Position numbers and translations under genes: made by a program. Positions 54,401 through 63,752 of a stretch of DNA of 64,000 bases are shown here, in pieces. The DNA lies in contig NW_024881313.1 in assembly GCF_018691265.1 (NCBI RefSeq), forward strand, positions 17,105,518 through 17,169,517, given 5' to 3'. Source of the DNA: Tyto alba (taxonomy: Eukaryota > Chordata > Aves > Strigiformes > Tytonidae). How positions within the stretch are numbered: position 1 is the stretch's first letter; every line of letters starts with the position of its first letter. The notes under the pieces were generated by a model. The model worked only from the letters and a program-made list of their open reading frames with translations. It was not told where the DNA came from and ran no database searches.

Positions 54401-55673
54401 AGGGGGTGGGGGGAAAGGACATGAAAAAAAAAAAATGATATGAACTACTTGTCTGTGGGTCATTACCTTAAAATGTGGTATGTTTAATTGAGTTTTGTTT
54501 TAAGAATACAAATTATTAGTTTTTTAGATTAGAAATAACTGATGACTTAGTGAATTTAGTCTGCCAAATCTTCTTCTGGAGACCAAAAACAGTCTGTGGA
54601 AGTCCATCAGATTATGCTTTCCTGTGTGCCTAGGTAGTCAGTCATATTTGTTCCTCAACACTGAACTTCGTATATTTCTCCTTCCTTTAAAATCACCTCC
54701 ACAGCGAAATGTTAGCAGTTAACTTGGGCAATTACATAAATTCCTGACATACTTTCAGTGACTGTATTTCTGTTTCTCAGCTGTAAGTTTCAGTGCTCTA
54801 AAACTCCCAGATAAGATAGACATTTTGCATGTCTAGTTTTTAAATGCACATGCTTTTGTCTTTTTTTTTTTTTCCTGGAAATGTGCCTGTGTGAGGACGT
54901 ACTGGATTATACATACATATATATATGTATATAAAATATATGCATACATATATATATATATGGAGGGTTTTAATATAAAACCGTAATTGATATCATTCTC
55001 TATTATAATTACCATTTTTAGAAGACATGTTCAAATACTTCAGTCTTGTGCTCTGTAGCCCCAGCCACCAGTGTCATCTGGTTTATTTAGGGCGGGTACT
55101 AAATTGTATAAACCATTTTTCTAAGCCTCATTACTACCTGTGTAACTGAAATCACGAAGTATCATGCTTACTTACTGAGTCTGAATCTTCGAGTAGTCTG
55201 ATGACGTGATTCAGATCCACTGATCTTAACTGTGTATCCTGGAAAAGTCATGCTTTTTAACTTTTTTTTTTTTTTTTTTTTGACTGTGCTTTACAAGTGC
55301 TTAAACCTTACAATATAAAAATGTCGCGTTGAACTAACATGCATCAACCCACGGGCGGGTAAATCCCGGCCGTGTGCGGAGCACAACCCGGGGCTTGTTC
55401 TCAACCCGATGTCGCGGCCCGGCCCGGGCAGGGCAGAGCAGGCCAGGGAGGCGCCTCCCGGCCGGCGCTGGCTGCAGGCGGCGGGGCTGGGGGGTGACTC
55501 CCGGCCGCGGGGGAGCTCACCTGCACGGCGCCGAGGTCCGCGCCGGCGTCTGAGGCGTTCCTGCGCCGCTCCCTGCCGCAGCGAGAGGGGCCGGAGGCCG
55601 GCGACAGCGCCGGGGAGCGGGCCGGGGATCGGGCGGGCCCCCGTGCGGCGGCGGGTTCGGCCAGGGAGGACAT
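27246..55673 (-). CDS. CFAP69: CFAP69, cilia- and flagella-associated protein 69 (complete, 23 coding exons)
   Basis: Twenty-three exons join without a break into 2850 nt, 949 residues plus TAG; human CFAP69 is about 941. Coordinates 5' to 3': 55521-55673, 55176-55238, 53690-53755, 52532-52641, 50496-50572, 48976-49074, 46572-46721, 46270-46447, 45141-45264, 42537-42585, 42330-42451, 41627-41843, 40720-40884, 39406-39524, 38856-38974, 37728-37809, 36552-36744, 35794-35931, 33442-33518, 32251-32445, 31223-31309, 29476-29580, 27246-27407. Residues about 52-770 look like an all-helical armadillo-type solenoid; 768-896 are charged and probably coiled-coil. It has no catalytic motif, signal peptide or membrane segment. 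Family knowledge: needed for sperm flagellum assembly (loss causes multiple morphological flagellar abnormalities) and for olfactory cilia response kinetics. The first exon is Pro/Arg/Ala-rich and divergent, so the start is the least certain part. Confidence 0.95.
29145..29240 (+). mobile_element. Possible small CR1 fragment
   Basis: TTCGACATCAGCAAGGTTTT followed by GGCTGTCCCACAAGA resembles the CR1 reverse-transcriptase region (acatcagcaaggcttttgacactgtctcccacaag). Short and diverged; lies in CFAP69 intron 22. Confidence 0.35.
29476..29580 (-). CDS. CFAP69: CFAP69 coding exon 22
   Basis: Residues 862-896, phase 0 at both ends. Acceptor CTATCTTTAG, donor GTAAGT. Codes KAKRLQEKSIEASRSKSK and ends DIKGLSTT. 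Confidence 0.93.
29880..30610 (-). mobile_element. CR1 LINE fragment, reverse-transcriptase region
   Basis: Read on the minus strand, the fragment follows CR1 ORF2 in order: scaffold around CTGGTTAGTTTTACCTGAGT and ATTTGCCTTGGCTTTAGCAA, then CTCCTTGTAGCCAAAATGGG, AAATCTGGCTGGACAGATGG, GAAGGACCTTGACAAGCTGA and CACCTGGGATGTATTAAGG. The frame is broken many times. It lies in CFAP69 intron 21 in the sense direction. It is intermediate in age between the copies at 47558 and 34640. Confidence 0.75.
30910..30966. repeat. Compound (ATAC)n/(AT)n/(AC)n microsatellite
   Basis: ATAC units, then AT dinucleotides, then AC dinucleotides, in CFAP69 intron 21. Likely length-polymorphic. Confidence 0.9.
31223..31309 (-). 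CDS. CFAP69: CFAP69 coding exon 21
   Basis: Residues 833-861, phase 0 at both ends. Acceptor TTTTATTACAG, donor GTAAGA. Codes HKQREIVNKSWENFLARTSN. Confidence 0.95.
32251..32445 (-). CDS. CFAP69: CFAP69 coding exon 20
   Basis: Residues 768-832, phase 0 at both ends. Acceptor CACGCACAG, donor GTAAGA. Starts VGEVWSELCAELKEEFRP and becomes a charged, probably coiled-coil helix. Confidence 0.94.
33442..33518 (-). CDS. CFAP69: CFAP69 coding exon 19
   Basis: Residues 742-767. Acceptor TATTCTTCTAG, donor GTGAGT. Codes GLSANDFVTLAIIRRYIDF. If the intron were retained the frame would run on for about 70 codons. Confidence 0.95.
34640..35665 (+). mobile_element. Ancient CR1 LINE relic
   Basis: Ordered traces of a CR1: GAACTGGCTGAAGCAATCTC at 34646, GCCTGTTTTTAAAAGGGG near 34710, CAGCTGGAGTACTGTGTTCA near 35299, GTTTTGGGACACTATAG near 35318, and AGAATAATTAGAGGCTATG near 35384. 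Highly diverged with no usable frame. It lies in CFAP69 intron 18, antisense to the gene. Confidence 0.75.
35794..35931 (-). CDS. CFAP69: CFAP69 coding exon 18
   Basis: Residues 696-742. Acceptor AATTATTAG, donor GTAAGA. Codes EVIPLPASCPSFAIMEVSEN. Confidence 0.96.
   Translation of the reverse strand, partial: TRRDLLLAASRSSKRSSPCLPAVPALPSWKFQKTYGQNFIHYCAS
36364..36379 (-). promoter_or_regulatory. CTCF-like motif, reverse orientation
   Basis: On the minus strand TGGCCACTAGATGGCA matches the CTCF consensus TGGCCASYAGRKGGCR at every position. It lies in CFAP69 intron 17. It faces the forward-oriented motif at 15125. Confidence 0.55.
36552..36744 (-). CDS. CFAP69: CFAP69 coding exon 17
   Basis: Residues 632-696. 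Acceptor CCTTCACCAAG, donor GTAAGT. Codes GILVEFCDNPKTTSHIS and QTAASLLIQLWRQEE. Confidence 0.96.
37728..37809 (-). CDS. CFAP69: CFAP69 coding exon 16
   Basis: Residues 604-631. Acceptor TTCTGTTTAAG, donor GTAGGT. Codes AEDYFLEKQGIFLLLDLLA. Too short for the open-frame scan, but both junctions keep frame. Confidence 0.94.
38856..38974 (-). CDS. CFAP69: CFAP69 coding exon 15
   Basis: Residues 565-604. Acceptor ATCTCAACAG, donor GTTAGT. Codes HSGLGHTCLFFTALDCLW; the Trp codon is split with exon 16. Confidence 0.93.
39406..39524 (-). CDS. CFAP69: CFAP69 coding exon 14
   Basis: Residues 525-564. Acceptor TGCCTTATAG, donor GTATGT. Codes ILLEIQTDLLFLLSALCEND. Confidence 0.94.
40720..40884 (-). 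CDS. CFAP69: CFAP69 coding exon 13
   Basis: Residues 470-525. Acceptor CTCCACAG, donor GTAAAA. Codes GNSFHGTGGRGNKLAQMRYS, a glycine-rich loop conserved in CFAP69. Confidence 0.95.
41627..41843 (-). CDS. CFAP69: CFAP69 coding exon 12
   Basis: Residues 398-470, the longest coding exon. Acceptor GACTCTGCAG, donor GTCAGT. Codes DWSAAQYEELQLHAIAILAS. Confidence 0.96.
42330..42451 (-). CDS. CFAP69: CFAP69 coding exon 11
   Basis: Residues 357-397. Acceptor CTCTTCATAG, donor GTAAGT. Codes LVKGLKLTYSYEDFELKKIL, among the best-conserved stretches of the family. Confidence 0.96.
42537..42585 (-). CDS. CFAP69: CFAP69 coding exon 10 (small)
   Basis: Residues 341-357, 49 nt, missed by simple open-frame scanning. 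Acceptor GCCTATTAG, donor GTAAGA. Codes ESGFTNLLIVLATFTE, which fills the gap between exons 9 and 11 exactly. Confidence 0.92.
45141..45264 (-). CDS. CFAP69: CFAP69 coding exon 9
   Basis: Residues 299-340. Acceptor TTCTAAAG, donor GTAAGT. Codes HGFRHYDRQLRNDLLVIAT and ends NPAAPMI. Confidence 0.95.
46270..46447 (-). CDS. CFAP69: CFAP69 coding exon 8
   Basis: Residues 240-299. Acceptor AATTTCAG, donor GTAAGT. Codes SGQLVFRSSEILWNLLENTS, helical repeat region. Confidence 0.95.
46572..46721 (-). CDS. CFAP69: CFAP69 coding exon 7
   Basis: Residues 190-240. Acceptor TATGTGCAG, donor GTCAGT. Codes IQMAELGGLAETLVLSLALV and KLWVLKALQHLSSS. Confidence 0.94.
47558..47952 (-). mobile_element. CR1 LINE 3' fragment, relatively young
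   Basis: Nearly continuous match to the avian CR1 3' end in reverse. It has AAGGACCTTAAAGATTATCT at one end, then CAGGTTGCTCAAAGCCCCGT, CAACCTGGCCTTGAACCCTT, GTTTAAAACCATTACCCCTC, GAAGGTCTCCCCAGAGCCTT and CAGGAGAGGTGCTCCAGACC. The 5' end is truncated, as usual for CR1, and the octamer tail is missing. It lies in CFAP69 intron 6, in the sense direction. The 75-residue plus-strand open frame over it is not a gene. Confidence 0.95.
48150..48480. mobile_element. Candidate solo LTR
   Basis: A 331-bp block in CFAP69 intron 6 is more GC-rich than its flanks, begins TGTCAC and ends GTGACA (perfect 6-bp inverted ends of the TG...CA type). It has an internal CTATAAATC. No target-site duplication is visible and I do not recognise the family, so this stays tentative. 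Confidence 0.25.
48976..49074 (-). CDS. CFAP69: CFAP69 coding exon 6
   Basis: Residues 157-190. Acceptor TTCTGACAG, donor GTAAAG. Codes MRVPRSQVRIQICKCVVSFY, a strongly conserved family segment. Confidence 0.95.
50496..50572 (-). CDS. CFAP69: CFAP69 coding exon 5
   Basis: Residues 131-157. Acceptor TTTTGCAG, donor GTGAGT. Codes LPFQKKKLCDEVSYSVTVSK. Contains a run of seven A in frame. Confidence 0.9.
52532..52641 (-). CDS. CFAP69: CFAP69 coding exon 4
   Basis: Residues 95-131. Codes PLKDLAQIIEILNLC and ends ..DLIKLCG, phase 2. The acceptor AAATTAAAAG lacks a good pyrimidine tract; donor GTAAGT. Confidence 0.87.
53690..53755 (-). CDS. CFAP69: CFAP69 coding exon 3
   Basis: Residues 73-94, phase 0 at both ends. 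Codes KDLEKEQLKTLKKVFKCFEN then GV. Acceptor CTTTTACTTAAG and donor GTATCC are both weak; the donor was placed where the sequence rejoins the family as NGV-PLKDLAQ. Confidence 0.82.
54907..54962. repeat. (AT)n/(ATAC)n microsatellite
   Basis: Runs of TATACATACATATATATATG and related dinucleotides in CFAP69 intron 2. Confidence 0.88.
55176..55238 (-). CDS. CFAP69: CFAP69 coding exon 2
   Basis: Residues 52-72, phase 0 at both ends. Acceptor TTTTCCAG, donor GTAAGT. Codes SVDLNHVIRLLEDSDS, matching the conserved MDLNRVIKLLEE segment of the family. Confidence 0.92.
55262..55281. repeat. Poly-T tract
   Basis: About 20 T in CFAP69 intron 1, just upstream (in gene sense) of the exon 2 acceptor. Confidence 0.85.
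55521..55673 (-). CDS. CFAP69: CFAP69 coding exon 1
   Basis: Residues 1-51, beginning MSSLAEPAAARG, with G at -3. Phase 0, donor GTGAGC. The frame stays open upstream to another ATG at 55871 (66 more codons), but the X-box-like motif lies in that stretch, so the inner ATG is preferred. Confidence 0.75.
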
Positions 55674-55712
55674 GGCCCCGGCCCGCCGGCGGCACCAGCG
55701 CGGCCCCGCGCC

Positions 55713-55726
55713 GTTGCCATGGGAGT
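55713..55726 (+). promoter_or_regulatory. RFX X-box-like motif in the CFAP69 promoter
   Basis: GTTGCCATGGGAGT matches the 14-bp X-box (GTNRCC, two-base spacer, RRNAAC) at 12 positions, with a perfect left half. It lies 40 bp upstream of the CFAP69 ATG, the usual place for X-boxes that recruit RFX factors to ciliary genes. Confidence 0.5.
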
Positions 55727-58700
55727 GGGGCGGTGCCACCTCCCGGCGCCGGGGCCCGGGCCCAGGCCCGCCGCGGCCTGGCGTGCGTCCGTCCGCCCGG
55801 CGGCGGGCAGCGGGGTCCCGCCGGCCTGGGGGGTGCGCGCCCCGTGTGCTCCCGCGGCCTGCCCGCCCCACTCCTGCCCCATTCCCGTGCTACATCCCTG
55901 CACCTCTGCCGCCACACCCGTGTGTCACGCCCTCCTCCACCCTGCCATTTCACGGCCTGTTATAAACCACTTCCTCGGCGAGAAGAGCATTTCCCCACGC
56001 TTGTGCAGCCCGGAGCCTGGGATTTTCCCACTTGCTGGGGCGCTGGAAGAGAGAGGCTGGTCGTTCTGTCACTGCTGATCATGAAAAATTCCAGGATGAG
56101 TGACCATCATGACAAACCCTAGTGCAGATGGGACAGTCCTGGCTGCGGTAGCCTGGCTGCGGGGAGGAGGGGGAGAGGAGTCTCTTCTCTGCATAGACCA
56201 GTGAAAAACAGATGACTAACGCCATAATAAAGGCAAGAAGCATAAGGGAATTTGGATATTTTCTACGTGTTCAATTCATCCCTAGATTTGTTATGGCGTC
56301 TCTCAGCTGCTAGCACAGCTCCTCCTGTGGGGACACATGCACACCAAAGGGGTGCGCAGTCGTGTTCTGAAATGCTGTCTCCAGGATGGGAGCATGGCTG
56401 AGCACGTCAACACCAAACTGCCTGGGAATACCGGGCTGGCCCTTTGCTGGGTTTATGCTTGGGGGAGGAGAGCTGGGTATCCACAAGTGGCTGCAGCAAA
56501 AGGTGTCACCTCTTGGTGTGGTGGCAGGCTCTCCGCTGGGCTGCTCGCTTCAGCTGCCCTTGGTACGGTTTGGATACGCTTTGGACACACTTTAGACAAG
56601 CTGCGCATACACAACTTTGGAGATGCACATATCCCACGTCTTTGGCTGAAGGCACTGTTGATATCAACTTGTTTTCAGATAGTTTTTGACTCTTGTGGTT
56701 CCAAAGAAACATTTGAATATGTGAATAAATTTATTAAATGCTAAGATAGCTGTTTGAATCTCCAGCCAGCTTTTATAGGAAAAGAAGTGATTGATAACTG
56801 AAACAAGAAAGAAACCTTTATGGCTCCAACTATAACCAACACAGTTCTTAATTTCAGTCTTCCCAGCTTGCATGCTACACCCCTCCCATTTCATACCTGC
56901 CTTCTTCAGAAATAAGTAAGATGCACGTTATGTTTAGTACTCACATGTGCTGTACAGTTCTCCCATCAAAGGGAAAATACACAGTACCGCATGTACGCAT
57001 ACACACTTTGCATTTTGTAGTTCATCCTGTATACAACTCCAAAATGATAGCAAAAATACAGCCTAGCAGAGAATGAGACTCTAGTTTGGAAAACACAATG
57101 GCAGGACCTGCAGGACATTATAGTGCAGTCACCTAATGCGACGATGCCAGTCCTGGGGCTGGTGTTTGACCCTTTTCATTCATCCCTGTATACACATCTC
57201 TCCATTTGTCTAACCATTATACTTCCATGTTGTACTTAAACATTTGTTTCTGTGAACATTCTCAGTAGCTGTCTTGTATCTGAGCCTATACTGGATGGAA
57301 CAAGATTTTTTATTAAGGACTTGAGATGGATTGTATTGACAGCGTTTACAGGTCTGCAAGCAGTTAGCACCGAACAAACTATATTATATACCTTTTTGCT
57401 TGGTGCCCAGAGACTTACTGAAGTTGTATTTATTCAAAGTTTTTAAGCTTACGTGTTAAAAAAAAAAAAAAAAAAAGCACTAAAATTTAATTTTATTGTG
57501 GCTTAAGTGGTTTTAAGTTCTGTTGCTTGTGTTTTGAATGACAAATGTATAGGGAAACATACCTAAATTGGGCAACTTAGTCTGTAAATTATAAGCTTAG
57601 GTCACATGCCATTTGTTGGCTGACTGTTCCAAAGATCATATTGCAAAGCCCCACTTGTTCACTGTGCACCTTCTTCATAAATGAAGCTTTTAAAAATGGG
57701 GATGAAAGCTGCACTGTGCAAGTTTGACTACAGGGATTCTGCTGCCCTTTGCAAATGGCAAACATCCATCCTCAAAAACCTGCAATCAACTGTGAAAATA
57801 TTTACTTAATAGTCTTCTGCCCCAAACAGGCTTATACTGTAGTTTTATCACATCTACTTCTTCCATTGGTAACAAATAACATTGGAGACATCAAGGCTAT
57901 AGTACCTTCTGAGAGTATTAATTCACACACATTAAATGATAAAACTTAAAAAATGCTAAGAAATATGTTTTAAAAGTAGACTTGGTATAGAGAAGATATC
58001 TGTTCTGACTGAGGATAAACTCTTTTGGTGTGAAGAGACATTTCAGCAAACTCTATTCTTGAGGTAAAGTTAAATTTCATAAAACAAGAGGACTGTGTAG
58101 TCAAACGCATAGGGGACAGCTGTGCATTAGCAGATCAAGGTTCCGTATCTATGTCTGACATTAATCTCCTGTTGACTTTGCCGAGCGAATCATTTCCTCT
58201 ACCACTCTGTATTTGCTGTCTTACAAATTAGGTTGCAAGCTTTTGAAGGACAATTATTCAGTATAGGATATACCTTTCATGGGCTGCCATGGAGGTCTCC
58301 AGCCCCAGCCAAGTGATGTCCTTTCCATAGCTGGATTGAACCTGTAGATTTTTTCCAAAGCCACCTGCACAGTTTACTAAATACGACACTGAGTTCTTTA
58401 CAGACAGAAATCAGACTCTTCTAAGAATCAGTCTGTTGACTCCTTGCCTTCATTTGCATTGCCATTTCTTTTTTGGCCAGTAGAAAGGGAAAAAAGAAGG
58501 GGAGGCATAGGAACAGGAGAGTACAGAACTGTCCTGCCAGACCTCCTGTGTTTGATGTCCACAGAAAAAAGAAAAGACCTGTGAAGAGGCTGCCAATAAA
58601 CTCAACCTCAAACCTGTAAGTCAACAGAGCTTCCATCATCTGCATTTACCTGCCTACAGTATTAAAATAGAGTGTTCATGTCATTGGGTGGTAGGGATTT

Positions 58701-61700
58701 GAGGGGCACTTTCATGCTGATCTTTATTGTTGTAAAGAAATGTAGTAAGTCACATTGGACAGAACTTACACTTTTGTATAGTACAAGGTACAGCTGGACA
58801 AAGGTGTAAGTTTGGGGCCCCAGCTGCCAGCATAGTATCAACACTCAATAAAACAAGCTCTGTGATACAGAGAAACAGGGTGAGATTTTAAAAAAGCTAA
58901 GAAGAGACAGATGTCAAGGACCAAAACATTACTGTTACATCAGGCATGGCACAAACAGATATGAAATAGTCCGAATTTTAAAAATACATAAATTCCATTT
59001 GGGAATCTGGGAAGGCTATGTGACTTAATGGGAAAGCAATGCGAATCCTGTCAGCTTCACTGACTCATGCATCTTGACTTCTCTGAACTCAGAACAGTTT
59101 ATGCTGCTGACCTCTAGTTAAGCAGGATTTCACCTCTCATGCATTCTTTTCCTCTTTCCTCTATTGTAGTTCTCTTCAGAAAAAGGTTATTTATTTCCAA
59201 ATGAAGGATTGCAAAGTGGTTGATCTGTTTTTCTCATGTAAACAGCAATGCTTTCTCTCACACACAACCAAACAGGAAGAGTGTCTCCACCTGGCAAACT
59301 TACTTGTGTCTAGCAGTCTCATTTTTGCCAAACTTTTTGTTTGTTGAATGAAAAGTGGACTGAATATATGCTCATGGTACTGCAGTGTTCACTCTGTGTT
59401 CTGAAAACATGGAGAATACCTTACACTAGGATATGTGATATAGCTTTCCACTGTGTCTGTGTGAAACATCTGTTATCCAGCTATTGCTAAAGAAACAAAT
59501 TGCCCTTCAGATTTTTTTTTATGAACTCACATTCAAGTTCTACCTCTCAGAGAAAATGTTGATCAGAGCACACATGTATTATAAAGAAAAGCAAGCTAAG
59601 AATTATTATGCATAAGCACAGAGGAAAAAGCCAAATACCTGACATTGACTTTTTATTGATTTTTGTGTAAAACACAGTCTATGGAAAAATAGATGAAAGC
59701 ATTACTAGTAATTTATAATAGCCCTGTTCAGAGAGACAGCACAAACAAATTGACAAACACAACTGCACAGAGAATATTGCACATGGGAGACATACTATGC
59801 TCACTGCAAGACACTGTCAGTGAGGCATGAGAAACAATATGACAGAGATCACTGTTCAAGTCAGTTCAATGTGTCACTTATTTCAAAGGCAGTAAACTAA
59901 TTAGTTCAAACAGTGTCATATACTGATACAATATCTGTACTAGTAACATTACTTATTACATTGATAGAAAATACTGCAGGATGAACAGCCAAGAAATCAA
60001 AAACTTGTGTATTAGGAGATGCACCGTTTGAAAGGAACTATGCATATGCATCTATTACCACTGCATATATGAAAATATTATACTGAAAAAAATCTATCTA
60101 ATTTTTATGCATCTGATATATCTAACTTTCAGAGGAAATCTTCATGTTCAGAGGAAAAGCTGTTTCCTAACATTCAGAAAGCGTTCAGAAAGCTGTTCCC
60201 TAATTATATTCATACCTGTGAAATTTATAGCCACTTGGGAACTCATTGCCTTATATTAATTAATAATTCTTCTTAGTGCAAGTTTGGCAGCATGTATAGC
60301 TAATAGCAAATAGACACACACAGAGACACACTATTTTATAGGCAATTAATGCCAAATAAAAACACAAATGTACTTTCTCATGTTGGCACATCATATAACG
60401 CACAATGTTGGAACAAAAAGTTAAACATGGCACCAATTCACAGTAACCATCACCACAAGTTAGATATGCAAAGAACTTGCAAGACAATTACAAAATAATT
60501 AATTTCTAAATAATTCAAGAACATGGGTAGTTAATTGCCACAGTTAATAGAATCGTAAGATAAAATTAAAAGACACATATGGAACCTGTAGCAGAACTGC
60601 ATTTTAGACAATGTTAAGAAAGAATACCTTAATATCCATAGAAAACAAATAACCTGTTGCTAAATACACAGAGGTCTCCATTTTCTAATATGATGTGTAC
60701 AGTTCTGTATTACATATTAAGCACTATTTTTTTTTTACTGAACCGTAATGAAGAGAAATAGAGTTTATTTCATTACTCACTTTTCATTAGGCAGTAAGCA
60801 ATTTATATAAAGCTACACAAAAATATTTTTATAGCAGGCTATGCCTCAAAATATGTATTTATTCTCCTAAGTAACTAAGATGTCTAAATGAATTTAGTTG
60901 TTTGTATTTAGGCAATCAAAACTAAACTTTAAGCCTCAGGTCTTTTCCTGATGAGAAGTCCTAATTTCTTCTATAGAGATCAATGTGTTTGATCACATGA
61001 ATAAAGACTCCTTATTGTGACTGAACATAGGTGTGATGTGATACATAATGTGTAGCAAATGCACGAGTGTCATTTTACTTGCAGACTTAATGTGCAGACT
61101 TGTTAGAGTGAATGGGTCCTTAAAGAACACTACAAAATATTAAATCACAGGTCAATTTGTTATTCCTGTTACGAGTAGATACATGGCCTAATGGGAAACC
61201 ATCTGTCATTTTGTATCACAAACATTTCACAAAATGTCTTCATATAGTTGATCTAAAAATATCATCTATTTATTAATACTTCAATATTTCAGCCTTTCCA
61301 GTAGCTTACAAAATCAAAACACATTTTTAATTTTCTACACACACAGTCTGAAAAAAAGAACAACACATCATTACTCTCCTCAGACAGCTTGGCAGTTCAT
61401 AATTTAACAGTTTAAACATTCTTGAAGAAATTTAATGATGAAATAGCTTTTTGCATAGGAAAGAGGGCCAATACATTTCTGTATATACTGTCAGTGGTTG
61501 CATTACAGTACAATACATGTGGACTTTGACAGTAGTTTTCATTTAGTACAGTATCTTAGTTCTGCAACCTTATTATTATTGCGTCAAACAAATTAGATAA
61601 TTGCAGGGAACGTGAATGTTAATTACCTACTACAGAAGTGTAGAACTACTGTAAAATAATAGCAGCATATTCAGTTTTGAAACGTAATCAGATTGTCAAC

Positions 61701-61735
61701 AGTAATGGTTTCTGCCCTAAATTTGTTCAGTGGTA

Positions 61736-61790
61736 TGAAATTCTGCTCTCAGTTAGACCATCCCATTCTAGTGATTTTAATCAGGTTTCG
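61736..61790 (+). repeat. Old interspersed repeat, copy A
   Basis: AAATTCTGCTCTCAGTTAGA followed by CCATCCCATTCTAG resembles an ancient amniote repeat with the core 'attctgctctcagttacacc'. It pairs in inverted orientation with the copy near 63104. Confidence 0.45.
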
Positions 61791-63074
61791 TGCACAGGAT
61801 GGGTAGAATGTAGCATGGTATTCATCCCATTAAAATTCTCCAAGACTTTGTGTATTCTAAGATTTTTTGAATTAATTTTATTTAAAGGATTGAAGCACAA
61901 ATGCCTAAGCTTTGTGTGGTTTCCCTCTGCAATAAGGGAATAGGAAACAGGCCAGGAAATTCAGTTTCATATAATTTTGCAAGCTTTTTAAGAAATATAC
62001 AGCTTTTTATATTGGAACGTATTTACAGTTGAGCAAAATAAGTTAGAGGTTGCAATCATCACTTGTTCTTCATTTTTATGTGAAAATCTCATTCATACTA
62101 GTTTTGGCTCCTGTCTATCTTCAACAATGACAGGTTTTCCACTTAATGTTTAGAATGTTTAGTAACATAGTATTGTGCTCGTGTACCACCACAGGTATCA
62201 CTGAAATAGCTGCATAGTGGAGAAGGACCAATAAAATTAGAACCTTGAAACTAACTTATTTGTTCTTGGAAAAAAAGAAAGAATGCAAACTTTTAAAATT
62301 AATTTGATAGATTTTTTTTTTTTCCTCTTCTGTCTTTTCCTTTCTTTTCCTGTAAAAAACTGGGAAAGTTTCAAATTTCTAGAAAAGTTGGATAAATTTT
62401 TGGAGGAAGTAGCTATTAAATACAATAGTCCAGAGGCACCACCTCTCTCAAGTCCTAAATTATTGATTTCCAAGAGGCTGAGGCATCATGTCAGAAGAAT
62501 CACTGGACACATGCCCTCATTTTGGAACCATCTGTCACTTGTCAGCTATTGGAAACAGGTCACAAAGACCTTAGTGTGACCAATTATAGCTGTTATTATC
62601 ATTTACTTTTCAAAAAATGGTGAAATAAAATTAATTTTCTCTTTCCAGTTGCTTCCCACCCCAGCTTAAGAAGGAGGATAAAACTGAATTTTCCAACTAT
62701 TTGAAGCTGAAAATTTGTGAACTGAAAAAAAATGTCTCAAATTTCTGGTGACAGGCATGAAATATAGTTGAATCATTTTTTTTTCAATAAAATATTTTCA
62801 CAAACCTTAATTTTCAAAAAGAATTCACTGACCTCTCATTCAATACAAAGTATTTTTAAAGACATATAAAAATGCTTTAATTCTGGAAAAATCATACAAA
62901 TATTTGATTTTTCATTTCTAGATTTGAACATGCTTAAAATGAAAGCAAGTTCAACTGTCTTTTGATTTGCATCAAACCCAGAATATACACAAGCTTGATG
63001 TGTAAATTTAGGGAATATGGATACTACAATGAAAATAAAACTGTTGTGATGTTTTTGAATTGGAAATGAAATTA

Positions 63075-63133
63075 AGATCAACTAATATAAACCCTTTAGA
63101 TTTAGGTTGGTGTAACTGGGGGCAGAGTTTGAT
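63075..63133 (-). repeat. Old interspersed repeat, copy B (inverted)
   Basis: On the minus strand AAACTCTGCCCCCAGTTACA then CCAACCTAAATCTA. About 18 of 22 core bases match the copy at 61736, and similarity continues past the core. Confidence 0.45.
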
Positions 63134-63752
63134 TCTAGATTCTTGTGTGGAACTGTTGGTCTCATTACAAACAGAGATAATGAGATTTACAGGACCAGTG
63201 ATGTTTAAGGAGAAATTCAAGCTTAAGTACTGTATATTTCTGATGACAAATTCTTGCGAAGTAATAAGTGAAGGTTCAGCTAAGAAAGTCAGAGATCCTA
63301 AACATTGCAAACATAGATAAGAAAGATATAATATCATGCAAGTAAAGAAAATTAGGACCAAATACACATTCTGATTTATTGAAATAAAGATTTGGCAAAT
63401 TAAGCAGGAGTAGCCTGAAGGCATGAGTTGAGTTTAGCTATTTTGTTAAAGAAGAGTAGAAGCTGACAAAGCAGTAGTAATAAATAATTGTAAATATTTT
63501 TTGAATCCCACAGGAAATGCAAATGTCAAGTTTTAGAGATAAATTCATTTTTAAGTACAAGAATAATAATTTTGTTTCTCAAAAATTCAGGCATATCCCA
63601 GAGACACTTGTAAAAGTAAGACTTTTATATAAAAATAGAAGATTGAATTTGCACAAAAGATACTAAGAATTTAAGACAGACTCTGGGAAATTCATATATA
63701 GTAACTGAAACTCCAGTGTAGAAACATATAGAACATGGGTCTTGTGATGCTT

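Larger units (their letters stand above)
55330..55960. promoter_or_regulatory. CpG-island promoter of CFAP69
   Basis: Dense GC and CpG around CFAP69 exon 1 with sharp AT-rich edges. No TATA box near the start. Open frames over 100 codons on both strands come from the base composition. A divergent noncoding transcript is possible but cannot be shown. Confidence 0.82.

Noticed and set aside
55291..56122. Open frames of 97-237 codons on both strands near the CFAP69 start
   Set aside because: Same composition effect; only 55521-55673 on the minus strand fits CFAP69 exon 1.
56337..56744. 135-codon plus-strand frame upstream of CFAP69
   Set aside because: No domain, no clear promoter or splice sites, and the overlapping alternative frames are equally open.
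58421..63424. Possible STEAP2 coding exon on the minus strand
   Set aside because: Expected from gene order, but no frame resembles the STEAP C-terminus; at most untranslated sequence.
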